A stretch of DNA of 19,849 bases from Bacillota bacterium (GTDB lineage Bacteria > Bacillota > Clostridia > Christensenellales > CAG-138). The stretch's first letter is position 1. The number at the start of each line of letters is the position of its first letter. Of the stretch, positions 7,897 through 14,650 are shown one piece after another. The translations under genes and the position numbers were made by a program. Where the stretch lies: the NCBI GenBank assembly GCA_023451115.1, contig JAEXFV010000023.1, positions 1 to 19,849 of the forward strand, written 5' to 3'. The notes under the pieces were generated by a model, which worked only from the letters and a program-made list of their open reading frames with translations, was not told the DNA's origin and did no database searches.

Positions 7897-7902
7897 TATA
7901 AT
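7897..7902 (+). promoter_or_regulatory. Likely -10 element for pgsA
   Basis: Perfect TATAAT 42 bp before the pgsA start, in an otherwise gene-free 146-bp stretch after the terminator. No convincing -35 at the right distance. Confidence 0.45.
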
Positions 7903-7943
7903 AAGGTTCGTGTAGAAATTTGGATGGAAGTAGAAGGAAGGTT

Positions 7944-8486
7944 ATGCGGCATATACCAAACATATTATCTATACTGCGTCTGTTAATGATCGGTGTATTC
8001 GTTTGCTTTTTTCAGCAATCGAAATATTACGCTGCCTTGGGGATTTATGTGCTGGCAGTACTAACGGATTTGTTGGATGGATATTTGGCGCGGCGCAATA
8101 ACTGGATTTCCAATTTGGGCAAGGTGCTGGATCCGTTGGCGGACAAGCTGATGCTGATTACAGCGCTGTTTTGCTTTTATTCCAAGGGTTGGATTCCGTT
8201 GATATTGGTTCTGATTGTGGCCGGCAAAGAGTTTATTATGATTGTGGGCGGCGCGCTGCTGTGGAAGAAAAACGTAGTGGTATATGCGGACTGGTTTGGA
8301 AAATCCGCCACCGCTTGTTTTAACGCAGGTGTTGTAGCTACTCTTTGTAAGAATTTTTGGCCCTGGATCGGCATTTGGAATATTGTTTTATTGTGTATTG
8401 CTGCCATGTTAGCGTTGGTTGCCATGTTCCATTACGCAAAGAAAAATGTTTTTGTTAAGAACGGGCACCAGCAAAGTGATGATTAA
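7944..8486 (+). CDS. pgsA: CDP-diacylglycerol-glycerol-3-phosphate 3-phosphatidyltransferase
   Basis: 180 residues. ATG 7944 is preferred over the upstream in-frame TTG 7920 because AGAAGGAAGG lies just before it. Polytopic CDP-alcohol phosphatidyltransferase with the full catalytic signature DG-x2-AR-x8-G-x3-D-x3-D: D45, G46, A49, R50, G59, D63, D67. An extra Asp at D42 is also conserved in the family. It makes phosphatidylglycerol phosphate in the cytoplasmic membrane, the committed step to phosphatidylglycerol and cardiolipin. Stands alone, after a terminator and before a convergent gene. Confidence 0.9.
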   Translation: MRHIPNILSILRLLMIGVFVCFFQQSKYYAALGIYVLAVLTDLLDGYLARRNNWISNLGKVLDPLADKLMLITALFCFYSKGWIPLILVLIVAGKEFIMIVGGALLWKKNVVVYADWFGKSATACFNAGVVATLCKNFWPWIGIWNIVLLCIAAMLALVAMFHYAKKNVFVKNGHQQSDD

Positions 8487-8498
8487 ACATTCGATAAA

Positions 8499-8514
8499 CG
8501 TCCCCCAGGGGACG
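8499..8514. repeat. Small perfect palindrome between convergent genes
   Basis: CGTCCCC-CA-GGGGACG: 7-bp arms, 2-base centre, 12 bp after pgsA stops and 77 bp from the end of the convergent methyltransferase gene. No T-run on either side, so it is not a classic terminator. The remaining 8515-8590 shows no recognisable gene. Confidence 0.5.
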
Positions 8515-8590
8515 GCAGGTAGGGATAAGACCAGGATGCCATAGCCTTGGCCACAATACGCGATCATTTCATCGTATTTTTGCTTTGCGA

Positions 8591-9319
8591 TCAGCGCTTT
8601 ATAGATTTCACTAACAACATCATAGGGCGGCGCATTTCATCTGCCATTCCAGGAAGATTCATCATATTTGCAGGAGGTGTTGCTTCTTGGACGGCTTCCA
8701 GTTGAAACCCGTTTTGCAATAGCGTATTCAATATTTGCGTTAGGGTATGGTGCTGCTTTATTACCTTTTCTCCCAAAAAGTCCACTTCTCTTTTTCCAGG
8801 GGAGTAATAGTTATCAATGGCCCAATACAATGGAGTCCCATTTTCATCATAAACCCAGTCCTGCTGTCTGCCTGCGGTAAAGATTGGATGCTCGATATTG
8901 AAAAGAAAACATCCCCCTTTTTTCAATGTTTGATATACGTTGCGATACACTTTTTCCAGGTCCTCAATATAATGTAATACAAGATTTGAAATAACCAAAT
9001 CATAGGTGTTGCATGGATAAGCGAATTCATCCAGTCTGCATACTTTGTATTTTATTTTTTCATCTGAATTTTCACTTATAGCACGGTCAATCATCTTTTT
9101 GCTGCTATCGATACCCAAAACATCAGATGCGCCCATTTGAACAACATATTTACAATGCCAGCCGTAACCGCATCCTAAATCCAGTACGCTTTTCCCATTG
9201 ACATCCGGAAATAAAGGTTGGAGTTGGTGCCATTCACCAGCACACTTTAATCCGCCTTTGCTTCGTTGCATATTTGCATAGGCCTTAAAAAACCGATCGT
9301 TATCATAAATGCTATTCAA
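8591..9319 (-). CDS. Class I SAM-dependent methyltransferase
   Basis: 242 residues. Start is TTG 9319 with AAAGGA 9 bp upstream; no in-frame ATG fits better. Rossmann-fold methyltransferase: motif I VLDLGCGYG (45-53), acidic D71 at the end of strand 2 (GIDSS), YDLVISNLVLHYIED (106-120) as the motif IV/post-II region, and a C-terminal substrate cap with Trp/Tyr-rich stretches. Resembles the UbiE/Mtf11 small-molecule methyltransferases. The substrate cannot be told from sequence. Codons here are more AT-rich than in the neighbouring genes, which fits a gene of different history (inference). Monocistronic, with its own promoter. Confidence 0.85.
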   Translation of the reverse strand: MNSIYDNDRFFKAYANMQRSKGGLKCAGEWHQLQPLFPDVNGKSVLDLGCGYGWHCKYVVQMGASDVLGIDSSKKMIDRAISENSDEKIKYKVCRLDEFAYPCNTYDLVISNLVLHYIEDLEKVYRNVYQTLKKGGCFLFNIEHPIFTAGRQQDWVYDENGTPLYWAIDNYYSPGKREVDFLGEKVIKQHHTLTQILNTLLQNGFQLEAVQEATPPANMMNLPGMADEMRRPMMLLVKSIKR

Positions 9320-9432
9320 AATAATTGTTCCTTTCCAATCATACCCACCAAATCCCTTAAAACTGGGGGACTTCAGTAAACAACAACGCCAAAGCTTGCG
9401 GCTGAATGAACACCATGGCGTATGTAAAATTT

Positions 9433-9461
9433 ATTGTATCATGCTGTATAACGCCCAACAA
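9433..9461 (-). promoter_or_regulatory. Candidate promoter of the methyltransferase gene
   Basis: On the minus strand: TTGTTG (9456-9461), 17-bp spacer, TACAAT (9433-9438). The -10 is 5/6 and the -35 is 3/6 to consensus. The transcript would have a leader of about 110 nt (9320-9426) in which no known riboswitch was recognised. Confidence 0.4.
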
Positions 9462-9497
9462 GCCTGCATTGATAAAGGCCGTATTGTAGCGTTGTGC

Positions 9498-9540
9498 AAA
9501 AAAATACAGCAGCGTGATATTCTTGCTGCTGTATTTTTTA
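9498..9540 (-). terminator. Intrinsic terminator of the binding-protein gene (symmetrical)
   Basis: TACAGCAGC (9505-9513) pairs with GCTGCTGTA (9525-9533), flanked by A-runs and T-runs on the respective sides, so it can end transcription in both directions. It lies 47 bp after the minus-strand stop at 9587 and before the methyltransferase promoter. Confidence 0.85.
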
Positions 9541-9586
9541 ATGATCGGCCAAAGCGTCCTGTGCTTTTGGTTGTGATATGGCCGGA

Positions 9587-10486
9587 TTATTTTACGGTGG
9601 TAATATCCTTGCCAAACCACTTGTTGGAGATTTCCGCAAGGGTGCCATCTTCCGCCATTGCCAAAAGCTGTTTTTCAATTTCAGCTACCAGCGCGGTAGA
9701 ACCTTTCCGGCAGCCGATGCCGTATTCTTCGTCTGAAAGAGACTCATCCAATACCCGGTATTGAGGCATATCGGAGCTGATATGGTAATTGGCTACGATT
9801 TCATCCATCAGCACGGCATCGCATCCGCCTACCTCTAAATCCAATAGAGCCTTTAAATTGTCGTCAAACTCGATGGGTTCGCCGCCAGCAATGGTGGCTT
9901 TGAAATCAGCAGCGCCTTCCAGGGCGTCGGCAGCGGTAGAACCCGCTTGAAGTGCTACTTTTTTGCCTGCCAAATCCGCTAAGGATTGATAGGAACTGTC
10001 TGCCATTACCACCATGACCTGACGGTTTTTCATGTAGGCAATGGTCATTTCAACGGCTGCTTTACGCTCTTCGGTAATGGTATATCCATTCCAGATCACA
10101 TCGATATTTCCGCTGTTCAGCTCGTTTTCCTTCTGCGACCATTTAATCGGTGTGGGAACCAGTTCTACCCCCATGCGGGCAGCCACTTCGGTGGCTACGT
10201 CAACATCAAATCCCACCAGGTTGTCATTTTCATCCCGGAATCCCATGGGCGGAAACGCGTCGTCCATGCCCTGCACTAAAGTGCCTTTGGCCAGGACATC
10301 AGACAGTGAGGTATCTTCTTCTTGTGTGGGTGCAGGACTTTCTGCAGCGGAAGTTGCTTCAGCAGGTTGTTGGGCGCCTTCAGGCGCGGGAGAATTCTGG
10401 GCAGGATTAGCTGCTTGTTGCTGCGCACAACCGAATACACTGAGTAAGAGAAGCATTGCCAGTACTGCCACAAAAATCTTTTTCAT
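9587..10486 (-). CDS. Amino-acid ABC transporter substrate-binding lipoprotein (family 3), orphan
   Basis: 299 residues from ATG 10486, preceded by TAGGAGGAAATAAA; an earlier in-frame start would extend through the ribosome site and a hairpin. N-terminal lipoprotein signal peptide with Cys20 in the lipobox (LSVFGC), then an Ala/Pro/Gln/Glu linker (21-57), then a polar-amino-acid periplasmic-binding-protein fold. Typical segments: F-P-P-M-G-F, GFDVDVATEVA, W-N-G-Y-T-I-T-E-E-R (the Arg clamps the ligand carboxylate), K-K-V-A-L-Q-A-G-S-T and a late Asp in GGCDAVLMDE. Binds an amino acid outside the cell. No permease or ATPase gene lies on either side, so it must share transporter parts or act as a sensor. 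Ligand unknown. Confidence 0.92.
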   Translation of the reverse strand: MKKIFVAVLAMLLLLSVFGCAQQQAANPAQNSPAPEGAQQPAEATSAAESPAPTQEEDTSLSDVLAKGTLVQGMDDAFPPMGFRDENDNLVGFDVDVATEVAARMGVELVPTPIKWSQKENELNSGNIDVIWNGYTITEERKAAVEMTIAYMKNRQVMVVMADSSYQSLADLAGKKVALQAGSTAADALEGAADFKATIAGGEPIEFDDNLKALLDLEVGGCDAVLMDEIVANYHISSDMPQYRVLDESLSDEEYGIGCRKGSTALVAEIEKQLLAMAEDGTLAEISNKWFGKDITTVK

Positions 10487-10497
10487 TTTATTTCCTC

Positions 10498-10536
10498 CTA
10501 ATTGTTGAAACATGCTTCTGAGAGGCATGTTCAATT
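10498..10536 (-). promoter_or_regulatory. Inverted repeat in the binding-protein gene leader
   Basis: AACATGC (10509-10515) and GCATGTT (10525-10531) form perfect 7-bp arms. Outside them AATTG and CAATT continue the symmetry with one small offset. It ends 12 bp before the ribosome site of the lipoprotein gene and lies between the divergent starts. May be an operator or an mRNA hairpin. Confidence 0.5.
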
Positions 10537-10562
10537 GCTTCTATATAGTAACGCATTATCAT
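10535..10562 (+). promoter_or_regulatory. Candidate promoter for the 10611 micro-ORF
   Basis: TTGCTT (10535-10540), 16-bp spacer, TATCAT (10557-10562, 5/6). Points away from the binding-protein gene toward the small ORF at 10611. Confidence 0.3.
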
Positions 10563-10610
10563 ACTAAAGTAAAGAGGGAAATAAATAAAATTTTTAACAG
10601 GGAGGATGAA

Positions 10611-10667
10611 ATGAGTAAAGGTGTCAAAAAATTACGGCTGATAACCATAGCATTGGGGACTTTATAA
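10611..10667 (+). pseudogene. 18-codon ORF with a strong ribosome site; micro-ORF or 5' remnant of a lost gene
   Basis: CAGGGAGGATGAA precedes ATG 10611, giving a textbook ribosome site. The product begins MSKGVKKLRLITIAL and reaches a TAA at 10665-10667. The same frame continues after the stop for 34 more codons with a hydrophobic stretch (S-D-V-C-V-L-G-L-M-Q-V-T-R). A basic start followed by a hydrophobic run looks like the N-terminus of a membrane protein. No family was recognised. Either a short membrane peptide or a decayed gene; the rest would have been lost at or before the hairpin at 10723. Confidence 0.3.
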
Positions 10668-10722
10668 AGCGATGTATGCGTGCTTGGGTTGATGCAGGTC
10701 ACCAGAGTTCATATTTTAATGA

Positions 10723-10752
10723 GCTCCCCGAAATCAAAAGATTTCGGGGAGC
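10723..10752 (-). terminator. Strong hairpin downstream of the multicopper oxidase gene
   Basis: GCTCCCCGAAATC (10723-10735) and GATTTCGGGGAGC (10740-10752) form a perfect 13-bp stem with an AAAA loop. It lies about 50 bp past the oxidase stop. The T-rich tail is poor on both strands (TCATTAAAAT on the minus strand), so termination is likely but not certain. Confidence 0.6.
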
Positions 10753-10803
10753 AGTTTCCGGGCTTATAATGCTGCAACAAATAGATACAAAAAAATCCGT
10801 AAA

Positions 10804-13800
10804 CTATTTCTTTTTTCTGCACCAATCCAGTACTTGCCTGCAAGCGGTTTCACACCGGCGCCTTATGCCGCAACGTAAAACCCGGAATATTCCCCACATG
10901 CCGGATTCGATATCCCATTTCAATGAGCCCGAACGATATTGATAATCTCCTGGGTTGGGTGAGGCGCCTTTATCCAACGCAATGGTATAGGATCCGCCCA
11001 CGCTGACAGCTCCCTGGACGGAAATCGTGTTGGACAGTGGGTTGTCAGGCTGCGCCTTCCAGGTATGACCATGCAATACAAAGCCAATATTTCGTGGTTT
11101 ATCTGCGGGCATCAACAACCGCATAATTACCCGCTCTCCACAAAAAGCCTTAAAAACCGGGGTTGCGGGGTCTCCGTGCACTTTGGAATCAAACACTTTA
11201 TGGATGGCGGGATTTCGTTTTAAACGGTTAAAAAAGCGTTCTGAACGGTAGTTGTAGCCTTTTTCTCCCGTATCTTCATGATCCGGCGCACCATGGCCAC
11301 CGTCCTGCTCTATTTCAGTGGTTTTAATCAAATGGCCATCACGGTCCAGCAACCGGATACCATTGTGAGCAAAGAGGACAAATTCGCGAAAGGAATCTTC
11401 CCCTGGAGGAGCAATAACGGCCTGCTCCTGATGGCTTTGCTCCACCGGACAGGGGCCGCTATAAAATTTTGATCCAGCCGGCTCAATAACAGCCGCCCCA
11501 AATAAGCCGTGGTGCCTGTGGTTGCGCAGGTCTCCGAAGGAGTTAAGCAGGCACCCGCCATATTCTTTATCCGCATGCCACAGATAGGTGATGCACTCGC
11601 CCGGGGCTGCAGTCTGCTCCACATCGTTAAAGCCCACATTGATCCCGGAGGAATAAACGGGGTGATATTGCAAAAACTGCGGGTTGAGAGAAACGCAGTT
11701 GGATGGCGTATGGGGAAAATCCAGTGGAACGGAAGGGTAGGCGTTATATTGAACAGGGTTTAGGGGATCGATGAGGTTATGCAGGGTAACTTCAATCCAA
11801 TCGCCTGCATTCGCCCGCAAAATCAGGGGGCTGTAGTTGCAGCATTTGTGTTTCTTTGCTTCCGGGAAAGGAACAAACAACAGGCCTTCCGGATCGTGGT
11901 CGCCATAGCCATTGTATGGGATGTCGGCCTGTATAGCTGCCAATTCAAATTTTCGAACCACCGCTCCCTTAGGTGGAGTCAGCGGCTGTGGTACGGGGGC
12001 AGTATGGCCTTTGCACAGCGAAGGCAAGTGCTTTTGGGGGCTGTGATAAGCACGCAGAATGCCCCATAGCCCCAGCCACAGATCGTCGATACCGCCAAAG
12101 TAATAGAGATAGTCCCCGGCCTGATAATCGCGGTCCAACCGAATATTAAACGCTTCGGAAATTCCCAAGGTCTGCTGCTGTACAACCGGGGAGCGGGGAT
12201 TTGTTATTTCCTTTTTCCAGGACAGCCCGGTAATGTTAAAAGCGTGCTGTTCCTCGTGAGCGCCGTCTAACAATCGGATCACCACCGGTTCTCCCGGATA
12301 GGTCTCCAATATGGGAGTAGCGGGATCGCCATAGTATAGGGAGCTAAAAATATGGGCCGGATCCTCCCGCTTTTTCAGCCGCTCTATCATAGGCTCACAA
12401 CGGTAATTGATGCCCATTACGCCTGGATCATCATCAGAACCAGGGTGCTCTGGTGGATTGAGCGGTTTTCCATCACAATCAAAGAGCAGGGCAAAGTCGT
12501 GCACAAATAAAGCGAACTCTCGATGTGTTTCTCCATTGGCTTGGCGAATAACGGCACGGCTTCCATGCCGAAGCACATGGCCGGTCGCTGGATCCAGGAA
12601 CTCAGCGCCCGCAGGTTCTACGAGTAACGCACCAAATAAGCCGTGCTGCTGATGTGAGTTTGCAAACAAGTGATCATGGAAGAAAACCGTGTGCAGTTCC
12701 TCATTGGCATAGAAACGCTCAATTAACGTTTCATACTGCCGGGCGCCCGCAATATTATTCCATCCGTTGGCCGCGCCATCGGACACTATGGTATCGAATT
12801 TTACCAGATGAATATGATAGCCCACAATATCAGTAAGTGTGCGCAATTGGAATGCGCTTTCTTTGATAAATTCCGGTAGCAGATTTGTCATGCGGATTTC
12901 AATACAGTCGCCTGCATTGGCCCGAATCACCAGTGGTTCTGGCCGTATCGTTCCGCATTCTACCTGTTGAATGTAAGCCTCCAGCGTCCCATGCTGTGCG
13001 ATCTCTTCTTTCAGCACAAAAAAACGTCCTTGGGGATCATGCCAGCCGTGGCTGTTGTAACACAGCTTTGCTTGAACGGCGGCAATTTCAAACACTCTGA
13101 TTCGCTCCGGCATATCGCAGGGGCAAGTCTTGCTATACAACGCACCCGGAGCAAAGCCCGGCACAAAGTTCGCCTGCTCTAATGGGGTGGGGGAGATCTT
13201 GTTATTTCCCGTTTCAGAGAGAATACCAAGGGGGGGCTGTAAAGGCCGTTTGCCGAATTGTCCGTTGATAAAACCAGGATATCCAGGGTGCTGGGCATCT
13301 GCTGGAGGGGGAAGCGGACGATCCGCAAGCGGCTGAAGTTTTGCGATTGGGGAGCCATCCGGATAAACCCCATTGCCGTCCTGCAGCCGGTCAAACACAC
13401 GCCACAGAGTCCACATTCCTTCATGAAAATGCGGGTATAAATGGCAGTGAAAAATGGCATCCCCAATCATGCCGTTCAGGCTTCCTGCGCCATACAGGAT
13501 ATCCAATGTGTAGCTTTCCTGTGGGCTAATGGAAATCGAATCGATGATTGTAGATTGTGCATCATCCTGTTCCAAGCGCCACTGGTGGTTGTGAAGATGA
13601 AACACATGCGTTTCCTTTATTCCCCCATGAATGAGCCTAATTTTTGTGGGGTCTCCCACATATGCTGTTGGGATAAAGGGGGCCGGATCCCCATAAGCCC
13701 AGGAACTCATGGAAATATCTTCATCTGTTACGCTATGGTCAGCGTTGGGATCCAGCGGTGGCCGGTTTCGCATGGGTTCAGCACGATAGCTGATAGCGGT

Positions 13801-14478
13801 AGTGCCGCTGGGTAGCCCGGTATGGGGGTCTACAGGAGGCAATCCATCCTTGTTTTTGATTTCGAGCTCATCATGGAAGAAAACAGCATATTCCCGGAAA
13901 GCCGGCTCTGAAGGATGGTAAATATCCGCAAACAGGCCGCATTTGAGCGGCTCGCCAGTAATCGGGCTTTTCCATGATGAACCCGCCTTTTCAATGATAA
14001 TTGCGCCAAAGAGTCCATGCACATTGGTTCCAAGCTCGTTGCCCCTGGTATCAGCCATGTCCGAAAAAAGGTAAATGCCCTCTTTCTCTGCCGTCCAGGT
14101 GTAGCGAATGAAATCGCTTGTTGTGGTGTCCGGGTTAAAACCAATGCTGGCCCCATCTGCAGTTAAAACATCATATTGCAGGCCTTGTACATGAATGGAC
14201 GCACGACGATTTAAACGGTTATAAAAATTGATCTGAATGATATCCCCAACATTTGCCCGCAGCACCAGTGGCTGGACTTCTTCGCAGGGCTGAGGAGGAG
14301 AAAGTTGAAAATGCTCACGCGCCCTCTGCTCTATCCGATCCGCATCTTCATTCAACACATAAAGCAAGCCGTTTGGGTCATGATCCCCATATTTATTATA
14401 CACAATGGGCAATGAAATTGCCGCAATATCAAAGCTTCTAATAATATGAGGGTTGGAACAATCACATATTGGATTCAT
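10804..14478 (-). CDS. Six-domain multicopper oxidase (three fused two-domain modules), cytoplasmic or spore-associated
   Basis: 1,224 residues; ATG 14478 with AGAGAGGAA upstream. Three modules (about 1-445, 455-815, 838-1205) each open with (I/V)R-x-F-(D/E)-(I/L)-A-A, then a YN-x2-G-x-HDP-x-G segment, and each contains HGLFGA. Module 1 has a full C-terminal copper set: HVFHLHNH (291-298) and HCH-x3-H-x4-M (344-355; Cys345, His350, Met355 for the type 1 copper). Module 2 supplies the other pair, HIH (555-557) and HDH (601-603). The equivalent sites in module 3 and the second half of module 2 are degenerate. The single trinuclear site should therefore form between domains 2 and 3. There is no signal peptide. 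The C-terminus is Cys-rich and basic. Size and six-domain layout resemble MnxG of manganese-oxidising Bacillus spores; the substrate is not known. Confidence 0.9.
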   Translation of the reverse strand: MNPICDCSNPHIIRSFDIAAISLPIVYNKYGDHDPNGLLYVLNEDADRIEQRAREHFQLSPPQPCEEVQPLVLRANVGDIIQINFYNRLNRRASIHVQGLQYDVLTADGASIGFNPDTTTSDFIRYTWTAEKEGIYLFSDMADTRGNELGTNVHGLFGAIIIEKAGSSWKSPITGEPLKCGLFADIYHPSEPAFREYAVFFHDELEIKNKDGLPPVDPHTGLPSGTTAISYRAEPMRNRPPLDPNADHSVTDEDISMSSWAYGDPAPFIPTAYVGDPTKIRLIHGGIKETHVFHLHNHQWRLEQDDAQSTIIDSISISPQESYTLDILYGAGSLNGMIGDAIFHCHLYPHFHEGMWTLWRVFDRLQDGNGVYPDGSPIAKLQPLADRPLPPPADAQHPGYPGFINGQFGKRPLQPPLGILSETGNNKISPTPLEQANFVPGFAPGALYSKTCPCDMPERIRVFEIAAVQAKLCYNSHGWHDPQGRFFVLKEEIAQHGTLEAYIQQVECGTIRPEPLVIRANAGDCIEIRMTNLLPEFIKESAFQLRTLTDIVGYHIHLVKFDTIVSDGAANGWNNIAGARQYETLIERFYANEELHTVFFHDHLFANSHQQHGLFGALLVEPAGAEFLDPATGHVLRHGSRAVIRQANGETHREFALFVHDFALLFDCDGKPLNPPEHPGSDDDPGVMGINYRCEPMIERLKKREDPAHIFSSLYYGDPATPILETYPGEPVVIRLLDGAHEEQHAFNITGLSWKKEITNPRSPVVQQQTLGISEAFNIRLDRDYQAGDYLYYFGGIDDLWLGLWGILRAYHSPQKHLPSLCKGHTAPVPQPLTPPKGAVVRKFELAAIQADIPYNGYGDHDPEGLLFVPFPEAKKHKCCNYSPLILRANAGDWIEVTLHNLIDPLNPVQYNAYPSVPLDFPHTPSNCVSLNPQFLQYHPVYSSGINVGFNDVEQTAAPGECITYLWHADKEYGGCLLNSFGDLRNHRHHGLFGAAVIEPAGSKFYSGPCPVEQSHQEQAVIAPPGEDSFREFVLFAHNGIRLLDRDGHLIKTTEIEQDGGHGAPDHEDTGEKGYNYRSERFFNRLKRNPAIHKVFDSKVHGDPATPVFKAFCGERVIMRLLMPADKPRNIGFVLHGHTWKAQPDNPLSNTISVQGAVSVGGSYTIALDKGASPNPGDYQYRSGSLKWDIESGMWGIFRVLRCGIRRRCETACRQVLDWCRKKK

Positions 14479-14505
14479 ATTTCCAATTCCTCTCTTTCTC
14501 TATTA

Positions 14506-14522
14506 TGAGAGTGATCCTCTCA
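14506..14522. promoter_or_regulatory. Inverted repeat in the divergent oxidase/DUF2935 region
   Basis: TGAGAG-TGATC-CTCTCA, perfect 6-bp arms around 5 bases, 28 bp before the oxidase start and within its probable leader. A candidate operator; a weaker imperfect palindrome (TTCACTAATATGAA) lies next to it at about 14524-14537. Confidence 0.4.
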
Positions 14523-14531
14523 CTTCACTAA

Positions 14532-14560
14532 TATGAAAGAGGCTGGCTTGGAGTTCAAGC
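14532..14560 (-). promoter_or_regulatory. Weak candidate promoter of the multicopper oxidase gene
   Basis: On the minus strand TTGAAC, 17-bp spacer, CATATT; each hexamer matches 4/6. It would give a leader of about 45-50 nt containing the inverted repeat at 14506-14522. Confidence 0.3.
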
Positions 14561-14567
14561 ATGGTAC

Positions 14568-14595
14568 GTAACACTGCCATATAACATATTATAAT
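14568..14595 (+). promoter_or_regulatory. Promoter of the DUF2935 gene (sigma-A-like, overlapping a sigma-K-like element)
   Basis: GTAACA (14568-14573, 4/6), 16-bp spacer, perfect TATAAT (14590-14595). The overlapping CATATTATA (14585-14593) also fits the sporulation sigma-K -10 pattern CATAnnnTA, with an AC 17 bp upstream. Which factor is used cannot be decided by sequence. Confidence 0.5.
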
Positions 14596-14650
14596 CATGA
14601 CTGGATGCATATGGCTGCATTCTATCATATGAAAAAAGGAGGAGAAATGT

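Noticed and set aside
9309..9764. 151-codon plus-strand frame between the methyltransferase and the binding protein
   Set aside because: Crosses a terminator and the tails of two identified minus-strand genes; no ribosome site.
10041..10508. 155-codon plus-strand frame opposite the binding-protein gene
   Set aside because: Mirror of the Ala/Pro-rich linker and signal peptide; no independent support.
10761..10770. TATAAT on the plus strand just after the 13-bp hairpin
   Set aside because: It would drive only antisense transcription into the oxidase gene, with no -35 and no downstream plus-strand gene.
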